From NCBI GenBank assembly GCA_964549915.1, contig CAZJWX010000015.1, positions 4,341 through 68,340 on the forward strand: a stretch of 64,000 bases of DNA, given 5' to 3'. The notes beneath the pieces were generated by a model. That model was not told the DNA's origin. It worked only from the letters and a program-made list of their open reading frames with translations, and did not search any database. The DNA is from JAUZRW01 sp964549915. GTDB lineage: Bacteria > Chloroflexota > Anaerolineae > Aggregatilineales > Phototrophicaceae. A program made the translations under genes and the position numbers. This document shows, in pieces, positions 43,901-52,604 of the stretch; position 1 is the first letter of the stretch; every line of letters begins with the position of its first letter.

Positions 43901-43926
43901 AAGGCACGGCATCCGCTGTGCCTTTT
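43901..43926 (+). terminator. Terminator after SH3-like gene
   Basis: AAGGCACGGC (43901-43910) pairs with GCTGTGCCTT (43915-43924) with one wobble and a 4-base loop ATCC, then TTT. A strong 10-bp stem immediately before the next promoter. Confidence 0.85.
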
Positions 43927-43930
43927 TCGT

Positions 43931-43960
43931 TTGCTGCAATTGGCACCCTTGATGTATAAA
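43931..43960 (+). promoter_or_regulatory. Promoter of the DUF4062 gene
   Basis: TTGCTG (43931-43936), 18-base spacer, TATAAA (43955-43960, running into AAT). It begins right after the preceding terminator, so this gene is independently transcribed. Leader about 30 bases. Confidence 0.55.
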
Positions 43961-43996
43961 ATAGCCAGATGATCATCCTAGCCGGAGCCTACTGCT

Positions 43997-45559
43997 GTGA
44001 AAAGTGTCTTCATCAGTTCCACCTCACGCGACCTGACCGAACACCGCGCCGCCGTTGATAAAGCCATTCGCCGCCTGGAACTGCGTCCCATCAATATGGA
44101 TGACTTCGGCAGCCAGCCGGGAGGCGCTTCTGGTGTCAGTCTGCGTGAAGTGGGCAAGGCCGATATTTTTGTGGGGATCATCGCCAACCGCTACGGCTAC
44201 ATCCCGGAAGGCATGGAAAAATCCGTCACCGAGCAGGAATACGACGAAGCGGTGAAGCGCGGCCTGCCTCGTTTGATGTATTTGCTTGATCCCGAAACGG
44301 ATTGGCCTACAGAAGAACCCTACATTGATGAAGAACCAGAAAAAGCCGCCAAATTAGCAGCCTTCAAACAGCGTATCAACAGCACTGAAGTCCGCAGCCT
44401 GTTCACCACGCCAGATAATCTCGCTGCGCAAATCTCGTCCGACCTCACAAAACTCCTCGACAAGCAGCAACGCCAGCGCGTGGGTTCAATTCTTGCAGCG
44501 GCAGTTGTTGTAATTCTGTTGATTATAGGTTTTATATCTGTTTTAGATCCTCGAATTCCGAGTCCCCTTGATTTGATCCCAACGCCGCTGGAGGGTGTCC
44601 CCGCTGATGAAGGCGAAGTATTGGTTGTTGTAGCACAATTCAGTGGAGCAAATACTGCTGCAGCAGATCAGCAAATTAATATCCTGGAAGTCTTACAAGA
44701 GGCAGCTGAGGTCGTGGGTGAGATCACCGTTATTCCCATCGGTCATACCACTGAAGACACCGAAGAAGCACAGAAAATCGGTCAACTCTACAATGCGACG
44801 ATGGTTATATATGGGCGTGTAGCTCCTGGTGGTGTAACTGCTCGTTATTTGGTACTAGATGAGAAGATAAGATATAGGATAGAAAGAGATGTTCGCATCA
44901 GTGCCGATGACGTAGAAAATTATGAGGTCTTCCTCTATGAAGGCATTGATGTAAATTACATCTTACACTTCTCAATTGGGCAACTTTACTACTTTGACAA
45001 TCAATGCCAGAGCGCTATCAACATTTTTGATTCAGCCGAAGAATCACTTGATTCAGATTCATCCCATCGCCAAGAGCTAGATGCCCACATTTTATTCATC
45101 TATCGAGGTTTGTGTCACCACACGCAGGGAGAGTATGCCTCAGCAGTCATAGACTATACAAAGGCTGCCGAAATAGAACCTGATTTCGAAGATATATACA
45201 TCAACAGGGGAAATTCCTATCTTGAGCTTGGTCAGTATGATCTCGCTCTAACAGATTACAATCATGCACATGAATTAGCGCCGGACTTCATTGATGTTTA
45301 TCTAAATCGTGGCAATGTATATTTAGATATGGGAGATTTTGAAAGTGCATTGGCCGACTTCGATTATGCTATTGAACTGAATGAGAATATCGCAGATGGT
45401 TATAGGGGTAGAGGTCAGGCTTATTATGGACTTGGAAGTTCATACTACGCTGAAGCTATTCTGGACTTTCGGCATTATATGGGGTTAACGGCGACCTACG
45501 TAAGTTGGATGGAGGGTTTAATCCAAGAAATGTTAGTGGAACTGGCAAAACCAGACTGA
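43997..45559 (+). CDS. DUF4062 transmembrane TPR protein, 520 aa
   Basis: GTG start. Residues 1-110 are DUF4062, a TIR-like fold: SVFISSTSRDLTEHRAAV, DIFVGIIANRYGYIP and SVTEQEYDEA. One helix follows (SILAAAVVVILLIIGFISVL, about 158-178). Outside come a TolB-N-like segment (GEVLVVVAQFSG to ATMVIYGRV, 195-275) and at least three TPRs (AVIDYTKAAEIEPDFEDIYINRGNSYLELGQYDLALTDYNHA). From about 44480 the DNA turns AT-rich: 24 G+C of 60 at 44821-44880 versus 35 of 60 at 44041-44100. This may mark a recombined 3' part. DUF4062 occurs in signalling and defence proteins; role here unknown. Confidence 0.87.
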   Translation: MKSVFISSTSRDLTEHRAAVDKAIRRLELRPINMDDFGSQPGGASGVSLREVGKADIFVGIIANRYGYIPEGMEKSVTEQEYDEAVKRGLPRLMYLLDPETDWPTEEPYIDEEPEKAAKLAAFKQRINSTEVRSLFTTPDNLAAQISSDLTKLLDKQQRQRVGSILAAAVVVILLIIGFISVLDPRIPSPLDLIPTPLEGVPADEGEVLVVVAQFSGANTAAADQQINILEVLQEAAEVVGEITVIPIGHTTEDTEEAQKIGQLYNATMVIYGRVAPGGVTARYLVLDEKIRYRIERDVRISADDVENYEVFLYEGIDVNYILHFSIGQLYYFDNQCQSAINIFDSAEESLDSDSSHRQELDAHILFIYRGLCHHTQGEYASAVIDYTKAAEIEPDFEDIYINRGNSYLELGQYDLALTDYNHAHELAPDFIDVYLNRGNVYLDMGDFESALADFDYAIELNENIADGYRGRGQAYYGLGSSYYAEAILDFRHYMGLTATYVSWMEGLIQEMLVELAKPD

Positions 45560-45570
45560 GAGCAGCGACA

Positions 45571-45795
45571 GTGATTAACGAACTTGAATCCGTTGTATTG
45601 ACGGAAGACCTCCCAGAACATGACCTGAAAGCTGGCGATGTTGGCACGGTGGTGCTGGTGCATCGTGGTGGCGAAGGCTACGAAGTAGAATTCATCGCCC
45701 TGGATGGAGAAACCGTCGCGGTGGTAACCGTACTGGCGCATCAAGTGCGCACCATACGCGCCAGAGAAATTCCACACGTCCGCAGCCTCAGCTAA
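45571..45795 (+). CDS. DUF4926 family small protein, 74 aa
   Basis: GTG start 11 bases after the DUF4062 stop. The compact beta barrel-like sequence ELESVVLTEDLPEHDLKAGDVGTVV and YEVEFIALDGETVAVVTVLAHQVR is typical of DUF4926 proteins, usually found beside a larger partner such as DUF6883, which is absent here. GC returns to the window's normal level. It may be co-transcribed with the DUF4062 gene. Its stop overlaps the convergent radical SAM gene by four bases. Confidence 0.8.
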   Translation: MINELESVVLTEDLPEHDLKAGDVGTVVLVHRGGEGYEVEFIALDGETVAVVTVLAHQVRTIRAREIPHVRSLS

Positions 45796-46967
45796 AACAG
45801 CCGCATCTGTTGCAGTGGTCTCTGTCCATCCAGCAGGATGAAGGGCGCAAGGGTTTCCGGCTGGCGGATGCCCAGTTTGCGCAGTTGCCCGAAGTCGCGG
45901 ATGTTGCGCTGGTGTCTGGCACTCAGCAGCGAATCGGCGCTTTTGGGGCCAATCCCCGGCAGGCGCAGCAAGTCATTGCGCTCCGCGTGCATGATGTCGA
46001 TGGGGTTGTCTTGCAAATTCGCCTCTGCCCAGGCCAGCTTGGGATCCACATCGGTGCGCAAATTGCCACTCTGCAAAAACGGCAGTTCTTCCACATCCCA
46101 GGCATAATCGCGCAGCAAGAAACTGGCCTGATACAGACGCCGTTCGCGAATATCTGGCGTGCGTTCTAGCTCCTCGAAAGGCGTTCCGCTGATGGGCGAA
46201 AATCCCGAATAATACGCCCGCGCCAACCCCAATCGGTTATAGAGATGATCGCTCAGGGAGAGCAGTTCCAGGTCGGTATCGCCCACCGCGCCGACCACAA
46301 ACTGCGTCACCACACTGGCACGGATGCGCGGGTCTTCTTCTTTGATGCGCTTGGCGTTTTCGATCTGGCGCAGCAGTTCATCGAAGAAGAATTTCTTGGG
46401 TGCAAGGGCTGCGAGGCGTTCTTCCGTTGCCCCTTCCAGATTCACCGAGACGCGATCCGCCAATTGCATGGCGCGTTTGAGCTGGTCGTATTCCGCACCG
46501 GGCATGATCTTCAGGTGAATGTAGCCGCCGTAGTGGTAGCGCTTGCGCACAATTTCGACGGTGTCGATCAATTTATCCTGCGTGGTCACGCTGCCCTTGA
46601 TGATCCCGGACGAGAGGAATAGACCATCCACTTTGCCGGAACTTTGCAGCGTGTCGAAGGCTTTCGCCATGCTATCCGGCGTGATGGTCACACGCGGCGT
46701 TTTGCTGTGTCCGGCGCGGAAGGGGCAGTAATTGCAATTGCGCTCGCAGGCCGTCGTCAGCATGGATTTCAAGACGGGTTTGGGGCCTTTGGGCGTGGAG
46801 AGATTGCTGATGCATTCTTCCAGGCTGTGCGATTGGTAACGCTGGCGCTGGCGTTTTTTCCCCTGCATTTTCTCTTGCAATGGAGAATCACCAGCGGGTT
46901 CATAGAGTGTCACATCGCCCATTTGCGTCAGTTTTTCGAAGGTATCTAAGCTGCTGCGACTCGCCAT
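45792..46967 (-). CDS. Radical SAM protein with C-terminal HhH domain (DNA modification/repair type), 391 aa
   Basis: Radical SAM motif C-x3-C-x2-C as TACERNCNYCPF binds the [4Fe-4S]/AdoMet centre; GLFLSSGI and VSVNLEGATEERL are later barrel strands. The C-terminus carries a helix-hairpin-helix, LLRLPGIGPKSADSLLSARH, a DNA-binding motif. This combination is the rSAM_link_UDG family, usually next to a UDG-like gene; here the nearest UDG-like gene is 9 kb away. ATG at 46967 is chosen because a good promoter lies 35-62 bases upstream and would start RNA inside the longer frame. Reaction unknown. Confidence 0.9.
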   Translation of the reverse strand: MASRSSLDTFEKLTQMGDVTLYEPAGDSPLQEKMQGKKRQRQRYQSHSLEECISNLSTPKGPKPVLKSMLTTACERNCNYCPFRAGHSKTPRVTITPDSMAKAFDTLQSSGKVDGLFLSSGIIKGSVTTQDKLIDTVEIVRKRYHYGGYIHLKIMPGAEYDQLKRAMQLADRVSVNLEGATEERLAALAPKKFFFDELLRQIENAKRIKEEDPRIRASVVTQFVVGAVGDTDLELLSLSDHLYNRLGLARAYYSGFSPISGTPFEELERTPDIRERRLYQASFLLRDYAWDVEELPFLQSGNLRTDVDPKLAWAEANLQDNPIDIMHAERNDLLRLPGIGPKSADSLLSARHQRNIRDFGQLRKLGIRQPETLAPFILLDGQRPLQQMRLF

Positions 46968-47001
46968 GTCTCTACGCCCCTGTGTCACAAAGGTATGCTT
47001 C

Positions 47002-47029
47002 ATTATAGAACATGTTTTCTGTTTTTCAA
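47002..47029 (-). promoter_or_regulatory. Promoter of the radical SAM gene
   Basis: On the minus strand TTGAAA (complement of 47024-47029), 16-base spacer, TATAAT (complement of 47002-47007). One of the best sigma-70 type promoters in the window. RNA would begin near 46995, deciding against starts further upstream. Confidence 0.75.
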
Positions 47030-47170
47030 TAGGCTTCGCACCAGCACGCGGAGCGTCACGTGCAGCCAATGGTTCCCTGCTACGATTCAAGCGTTCGCGA
47101 ACTTCTTGGCCATAACTCGTGGCAGGGCTGCGGGTTATGGCTAGCATCCGTATCAACTGTAAGGACACCC

Positions 47171-47806
47171 ATGAAATTCCTGACTCGCATCCTCTATGAA
47201 ATCGTTCACTGGCCGTTGCTGGTGATCTGGCGCTGGCAGGGTTGGCGCACCGAACGCCTGCCCGATGTGCCCAAGATGGTCATCGCTGCTGCGCCGCATA
47301 CGTCCAATTGGGATTACTATCACGCGCTGATGGCCGCTAATTCGCAGCGCCGCCGCCTGAATGTGACGGTCAAGCACACGCTCTTCTTCCCGCCGCTGGG
47401 CTGGATTCTGCGCAGCCTCGGTGGGGTACCTATCAATCGCGAGACATCCAGCAATCTGGTGCAGACGATGGCCCAAACCATCCGCGAAGCGGATCGCATG
47501 ATGATGGTCTTCACGCCCGAAGGGACGCGCAGCAAGCGCGATTACTGGAAATCCGGCTTTTACTGGACGGCGCTGGAGGCGGGTGTGCCGATTGTCTCCG
47601 CCGCGCCCAATTACAAAGAGAAGCACGTTTACTTCAGCGACGCGATCTATCCCACAGGGGACATTGAGGCGGATTTCGAGATCATCAAGGCGCACCAGGA
47701 AGCACACGGCTACGGCCTCTATCCCGAACGCGCCAATGAAGTCCGGCTGCGTCCGCGTGCGAAGCAAGAAGAGACTGCCGAAGCCGAAGTCGAGATTACG
47801 GCATAA
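47171..47806 (+). CDS. PlsC-like acyltransferase, 211 aa
   Basis: Glycerolipid acyltransferase fold. HTSNWD is the H-x4-D catalytic motif, GGVPINRE the glycerophosphate-binding motif and FTPEGTRSK the third block. The N-terminal MKFLTRILYEIVHWPLLVIW is a membrane-associating helix. It is short and resembles the subgroup seen outside lipid operons, whose acceptor may be lysophosphatidic acid or another lipid. AAGGA lies 6 bases before ATG at 47171. Its end overlaps the convergent VOC gene by 11 bases. Confidence 0.9.
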   Translation: MKFLTRILYEIVHWPLLVIWRWQGWRTERLPDVPKMVIAAAPHTSNWDYYHALMAANSQRRRLNVTVKHTLFFPPLGWILRSLGGVPINRETSSNLVQTMAQTIREADRMMMVFTPEGTRSKRDYWKSGFYWTALEAGVPIVSAAPNYKEKHVYFSDAIYPTGDIEADFEIIKAHQEAHGYGLYPERANEVRLRPRAKQEETAEAEVEITA

Positions 47807-48599
47807 GCTGGATGCGGTTTTGTGCCGGATCATGCAGTGAGAGTTGTTCAGCGCTGGTTCCTGCGCCCTGCTCGCTGGCAATCCCTTGAAAGCGCTGCGG
47901 TGTCACATGCAGGTCGAAAGTCGCCAGCCCGAGCGCATCCCCTGGTGCCAGTCCGCGCACGCCCCAGGTGTTGATGCCGATGTGGTGGTGGTAGCCGTCG
48001 TAAGAGAGAAAGGCTGCCGAACCGAGGTTGAACATCAAGTCCATGCCCAGGATGGACTGGTAGAAGGCGGCAGCCTGTTGTACATCCGCCACATGCAGGT
48101 GGATGTGTCCCATGCGCGTCCCGGTGGGCAAGCCCTCCCAGGTGTCGCTTTCATTGGCTTCGCGCAGGACGCCTTCCGCGTCCATCGGTAGCGTCGCCAA
48201 CTGCATCTCTCCGTTGCGGAACCATTCCTCGCGCGGGCGGTCACGGTAGATTTCGATGCCGTTGCCTTCCGGGTCGGGCAGGTAGAGGGCTTCGCTGACG
48301 ATGTGATCGCTGGCACCTTGCAAGCGGACGTTGTGTTGCAGCAGATGCCGGAAGCTCAGCGCCAGATCGCGCCGCGTGGGAAGCAGAATCGCGAAGTGAT
48401 ACAACCCTGTCGTGCCATGATAGCGTTTGCGTTCAGGCGATTGCGTCAGCGCCAGCAACGGTTCGCCGTCTTCTACGCCCAGGGTGGCGCTCTCTTCGTC
48501 GCGATCCAGCGTGCGCAGCCCGATGATGCCCTCATAGAAGCCCTGCATCGTTTCCAGTTCCGCAACCCACAGATGCACCGTGCTGATTCTCGCTGTCAT
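47796..48599 (-). CDS. Two-module VOC (glyoxalase/extradiol dioxygenase-like) protein, 267 aa
   Basis: Two VOC modules. HLWVAELETMQGFYEGIIGL starts the first; LYLPDPEGNGIEIYRDRP closes it. The second has GHIHLHVADVQQAAAFYQSILGMD. Metal-ligand-type residues are HFAILLP, IEIY and GHIHLHV; the arrangement resembles CatE-like catechol-2,3-dioxygenases. The ATG at 48599 follows GAGGGGGAAT, a good ribosome site. Substrate unknown; no aromatic pathway is nearby. Confidence 0.88.
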   Translation of the reverse strand: MTARISTVHLWVAELETMQGFYEGIIGLRTLDRDEESATLGVEDGEPLLALTQSPERKRYHGTTGLYHFAILLPTRRDLALSFRHLLQHNVRLQGASDHIVSEALYLPDPEGNGIEIYRDRPREEWFRNGEMQLATLPMDAEGVLREANESDTWEGLPTGTRMGHIHLHVADVQQAAAFYQSILGMDLMFNLGSAAFLSYDGYHHHIGINTWGVRGLAPGDALGLATFDLHVTPQRFQGIASEQGAGTSAEQLSLHDPAQNRIQLMP

Positions 48600-48728
48600 G
48601 CTGATTCCCCCTCTCGTATCTGGATGCGCAATCAACCCTGCTCATTGAACTCATTGTCGCATTCATGACGTCTCGTATTTGTCAGGTAGACCCGTGTGGT
48701 CTCCCCAGGTGGCGATGAGGCGCTTAGT

Positions 48729-49391
48729 TTACTCCGCCGCGAAGCCGTTCTTGTTGTGTGTGCCGTCGCAGAAGGGTTTGCTGCTGGAGCCACCGCAGCG
48801 GCAGAGGAAGGTCTTGCTGCCGCTGTAGATCACGCTGCCATCGGCATCCGCAATGGTCAGGTTGCCCTGCAATTCCAGCGGGCCGTTCGCGTGGGCGATG
48901 ATGCGCAGCTTACCGCCCTCCTCGGCGCTGGCTTCGCGCACCGGGGCGACGGTCTCGGCGGTGAACCCGGTCTCTTTGTGTGTGTTATCGCAGAAGGGCT
49001 TGTGTTCGGAAGCACCGCAGCGGCAAAGGGTGGCGCGGGTCTCCTGTTTGATGTTCACGCCAGCAGCTTCGATTTGCAGATCACCCACCAGTTGCAACGG
49101 CCCGTTCTCCCAGAGGATGACGCGGTTGGTCTCCGGGATGGCTTCGGCTGCGCCGCCGTCCTTGCGCTCGAAGTGCAGCGCACCGGAGGGACAGCTTGCG
49201 ATCACCTCAGCGGCACGATCTGCGCTCGCGCCATCCGGGTTGATCCAGGGACGCTTTTTGACATCGAAGACTTCGCTCAGGCGGTTGACGCAGTTTTCGG
49301 CATGGATGCAGCGCTTCAGGCTGAAGGTGATGTCTATGTCTTCCCCGGTGTACTTCCGATCCTGGTCTTTCCCGGTGTATACGTCGCTCAT
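48729..49391 (-). CDS. Three-cluster Fe-S protein: Fer4_19 plus two CDGSH domains, 220 aa
   Basis: Residues 1-80 are a divergent 4Fe-4S mono-cluster domain with C28, C34 and a later CPSGAL cysteine. Two CDGSH domains follow, CRCGASEHKPFCDNTH (about 122-137) and CRCGGSSSKPFCDGTH (about 196-211), each able to bind a [2Fe-2S] cluster through three cysteines and one histidine. The first has CDNTH instead of CDGTH. Cytoplasmic; probably electron transfer or cluster transfer. The fused architecture is known in bacteria but little studied. Confidence 0.93.
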   Translation of the reverse strand: MSDVYTGKDQDRKYTGEDIDITFSLKRCIHAENCVNRLSEVFDVKKRPWINPDGASADRAAEVIASCPSGALHFERKDGGAAEAIPETNRVILWENGPLQLVGDLQIEAAGVNIKQETRATLCRCGASEHKPFCDNTHKETGFTAETVAPVREASAEEGGKLRIIAHANGPLELQGNLTIADADGSVIYSGSKTFLCRCGGSSSKPFCDGTHNKNGFAAE

Positions 49392-49563
49392 GATGTGAGG
49401 GTCTCCCAGCGTTGTGAATATGTATGATGACGATGGCGGAGGACGGCGAGAGCGAGCGGGACGCTCCCCTGGGGGCTGTGGCGGTGGATCGGGCGAGGCC
49501 GTATCCCTTGCAGGTCGCTGCGAAGCGGGGGCAGTTCAGCAACCGCCCCCAGGGACCACAAGA

Positions 49564-51150
49564 TCATTTGGCGTATTCGACGGAGCGAGTCTCACGGATG
49601 ACATGGACTTTGATCTGCCCCGGGTACTGCATGCTCTCTTCAATCTGCTTGGCGATGCTGCGCGAGAGTTCGTGTGCTGCCAGGTCATCGACTTCTTCCG
49701 GGCGCACGATGATGCGCACTTCGCGGCCTGCCTGCAGTGCGTAACTCTGCTCCACACCGTTGAAGCCGTTGGCGATCTCTTCCAGCGCCTTCACACGTTT
49801 GATGTAGTTCTCCAGGCTTTCGCGGCGGGCACCCGGACGCGCCCCGGAGATGGCATCGGCAGCCTCCACGAGGTAGGCTTCGACGCAGGTTTTCTCCACT
49901 TCATGGTGGTGTGCTGCCACGCAGTTGACCACGCTGGGATGCACGCCGTAGCGCTGTAGAATCTCTGCGCCGATCAGGGCATGGGTGCCTTCCGTATTGT
50001 GATCGACGGCCTTGCCGATGTCGTGCATCAGGCCGCCTGCCTTGGCGATTTGCACATCCGCGCCCAGTTCATAGGCCATCATCCCGGCGAGGTGCGCCGT
50101 CTCGATGGCGTGGGCGTGCTGGTTCTGCCCGTAGCTGGTGCGGAACTTCAACTGACCGAGCAGGCGGATGATTTCCGGGTGCAGGCCGTGAATGCCCGTC
50201 TCGTAGGCGGCGCGTTCCCCTTCTTCGCGGACGGTCTTATCGACCTCGACGCGGGTATCTTCCACCAATTTTTCGATGCGTGCCGGGTGGATGCGCCCGT
50301 CGGTGACGAGCTTGGCCATCGTCTGCTTGGCGACTTCGCGCCGTACAGGGTCGAAGCTGCTGATGGTGATGGCTTCCGGCGTATCATCAACGATCACATC
50401 AACGCCCGTCGCCAGTTCGAAGGCGCGGATGTTGCGCCCATTGCGCCCGATGATGCGTCCCTTCATGTCATCGCTGGGGAGCGGCACCACGCTCACGGCG
50501 ATTTCGCTGACGTGTTCGCTGGCGAGGCGCTGCACGGCCATCGAGACGATGCTGCGGGCGCGTTTATCCGCCTCTTCGTGGGCTTCGGCTTCTACCTGGC
50601 GGATGGTGCGGGCGATGTCGTTGCGGGCCTCTTGCTCCGCCCGTGCCAGGACTTCCTCGCGGGCTTCATCGACTGTCATCTGCGCGATGCGCTGCATCTC
50701 TTCGAACTGCTGCTCTTCGGCTTTTGCCAACTCGTTCTGCTTCTTATCCAGATTGCTCTGGCGCTTGTTCAGGTTCTGCTCGCGCTGCTCCAGGCGTTCC
50801 TGCCGCCGATCAATATCCTCGGCGCGTTTATCCAGCCCCTCGCGGCGGCGCTGCAAACCGTTCTCTTCGCGATCCAGTTCCTGACGGCGGCGGCTGATGT
50901 TCTCCTCCGCCTCTTCCAGCCGCAGCCGCACTTTGCGCTCGGCATCGTTCACCGCTGCTCTGGCTTTCTCTTCGGCGTCTTCCAGCACCTGCCGGGCTTC
51001 TTCCTGTGCGCGTGTGACGGCGCTCTCGCCCTCGGCCTTCTGCTGTTCCAACAAGTTCGCGCGCCCGGTGGCACGCCCGATCAGATAGCCGAACGCCAGC
51101 GCTAACAGCCCGACGACGACCGCAATTCCTGCCACAAGTATGGGATCCAT
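49564..51150 (-). CDS. rny: Ribonuclease Y
   Basis: Membrane-anchored endoribonuclease that starts mRNA decay. N-terminal helix (about 3-25), a long charged coiled coil (30-190, many R/E/Q heptads such as RRREGLDKRAEDIDRRQERLEQ), a KH domain with GRIIGRNGRNIRAFE (about 228-242) and an HD domain with metal ligands in HAIETAHLAG and GGLMHDIGKAVDH. It is 528 aa, slightly above the Bacillus length. The recX gene lies 118 bases upstream on the same strand, a common neighbour in Chloroflexota and Firmicutes relatives. Confidence 0.97.
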   Translation of the reverse strand: MDPILVAGIAVVVGLLALAFGYLIGRATGRANLLEQQKAEGESAVTRAQEEARQVLEDAEEKARAAVNDAERKVRLRLEEAEENISRRRQELDREENGLQRRREGLDKRAEDIDRRQERLEQREQNLNKRQSNLDKKQNELAKAEEQQFEEMQRIAQMTVDEAREEVLARAEQEARNDIARTIRQVEAEAHEEADKRARSIVSMAVQRLASEHVSEIAVSVVPLPSDDMKGRIIGRNGRNIRAFELATGVDVIVDDTPEAITISSFDPVRREVAKQTMAKLVTDGRIHPARIEKLVEDTRVEVDKTVREEGERAAYETGIHGLHPEIIRLLGQLKFRTSYGQNQHAHAIETAHLAGMMAYELGADVQIAKAGGLMHDIGKAVDHNTEGTHALIGAEILQRYGVHPSVVNCVAAHHHEVEKTCVEAYLVEAADAISGARPGARRESLENYIKRVKALEEIANGFNGVEQSYALQAGREVRIIVRPEEVDDLAAHELSRSIAKQIEESMQYPGQIKVHVIRETRSVEYAK

Positions 51151-51268
51151 AGTCTCTGTCCGGCGATACAGCCGCTGCCTTCGCAGCGCGTCTATCCCCG
51201 TTTCTCCTTTCCGTCGAATTCACCAACAACCACAGCACAAGATGTCGTCGTGGCGATACCAATACGCT

Positions 51269-51934
51269 TCACTCCCAGTCCGAGTCCGGCTCGGCGAAGT
51301 ACTGCTCATCTTCGGCTTCAATGTCCTCGATCAACGACTCCAGCGCGCGATTCGCCGCCTCGTAGCCGAAGCCACGCCGCTGCAAGAACGCGCCGACCTT
51401 CTGTTTGAACTCGCGCTGGCTCACCCCGCGCATGCGGCGCACGCGAGCCTCGGCAGCTTCGTAGGCTGCCAGACGTTCATCCAGCAGGTCATCCAGCACT
51501 TCGTTGATGAGGGAATCCGCGATGCCCTTTTGCCGCAGTTCATATTGCAGAGCGCGGCGTCCGCGCGGGCGATTGCGCAGGCGATCTTCCACCCAGAAGC
51601 GGGCGAATTGTCGATCATCCAGATAGCCCAGGCGGTTCAGGCGAGTGATGGCGGCTTCGATGGCGGCTTCAGAAAACTCTTTCTCGCCCAGCCGGGTGCG
51701 GATTTCTCCGGTGCTGCGCGGGCGGTAGGAGAGCAGATTCACAGCTTGTTCCACCGCTTTTTCGATGGCATCACGTTCTTGTAGTTCGGCGAGGTCTTCC
51801 GGACTGAGTTCCTGCCCGATGCGCAGTTGTGCCGCGTCCACTTCGTTGAGGCCGAACGCAAATTCGCCGTCCATGTAGACGTTGACCCGTTCGGCATTTT
51901 TCTTCTGGCGCTGCAGCCGCGTTACCTTCGGCAT
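51269..51934 (-). CDS. recX: Regulatory protein RecX
   Basis: RecA modulator that caps filaments. Three tandem three-helix repeats are visible: AVNLLSYRPRSTGEIRTRL, ITRLNRLGYLDDRQFARFWVEDR with RPRGRRALQYELRQKGI, and FKQKVGAFLQRRGFGYEAANRALE. A basic N-terminal strand region VTRLQRQKKNAERVNVYMDGEFAFGL precedes them. Length 221 aa is usual. It is far from recA, which is not in the window. Confidence 0.95.
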   Translation of the reverse strand: MPKVTRLQRQKKNAERVNVYMDGEFAFGLNEVDAAQLRIGQELSPEDLAELQERDAIEKAVEQAVNLLSYRPRSTGEIRTRLGEKEFSEAAIEAAITRLNRLGYLDDRQFARFWVEDRLRNRPRGRRALQYELRQKGIADSLINEVLDDLLDERLAAYEAAEARVRRMRGVSQREFKQKVGAFLQRRGFGYEAANRALESLIEDIEAEDEQYFAEPDSDWE

Positions 51935-52604
51935 CGGGTTTCATCCTGGAATCACAAAAGCCGCGTTTCCATGGTGGACAACACGGCTGGTGGAGCGCGA
52001 CAACACGCGATTGCGGTTTCATTCGTCGTCAGGTAGGAACCGCAGCGCAGGTTCACAAAACCGTCCGGCAGGGATGATGATGCCCACTACCGAATCACTA
52101 TCTCATATCGGAAGAACCTGTACTGTCTTTTTGCGTTCCCATGGCTGATCGTTGTTGCTCACGGTAACGGAGCCAGAAAATCCGGTTTTGATCCCTCGCC
52201 CGTAGGCGACCAGGGTGTGTTGTCATTGCGATCCCCAGCGACAGACATGCTGTCCTCATCTGGGTGCTGCCTCAAAAGCCGATTTCGTTCACGTATGCCA
52301 AATGCCTCTGAGAAACAGCGTTGCGTATTTCGGTATCGGTTGGCATTGCCAACGACGACATTTCACAGTTTTGCTCACTCAAAACAATATACGAAAATGC
52401 AAATCATCGCAAGTCTTGCGGCGGTCGGTCGTGGGGCAGCGCATCAATGCCAAACGCAACACAGGCCGAATCGAAATGAGGGTCAGACGGAGACGGCTTC
52501 TGGACGCAGCGATACGCATGGCAGGCGGATTTTGCTGCCCCTTGACCAACCCCGGCACGCGGAAGATGATGGTGCGCGGCGTGGTAAAACGAGAGGGACT
52601 CCCA
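51935..52604. other. Long intergenic region, 670 bases, no supported gene
   Basis: Separates divergent recX and the sulfotransferase-like gene. The frame of the latter stays open back to 52215 and another overlapping frame runs from 52217 to 52870, but neither has a ribosome site or recognisable domain, and base composition drops in 52100-52440. I see no tRNA or strong hairpin. It could carry a long leader, a small RNA or decayed sequence. Confidence 0.45.

Noticed and set aside
36955..45795. Classical defence island (restriction, CBASS, Thoeris, CRISPR)
   Set aside because: No nuclease, cyclase, ThsA-like NAD effector, CRISPR repeat or helicase is present; only TIR and DUF4062 heads, so no named system is claimed.
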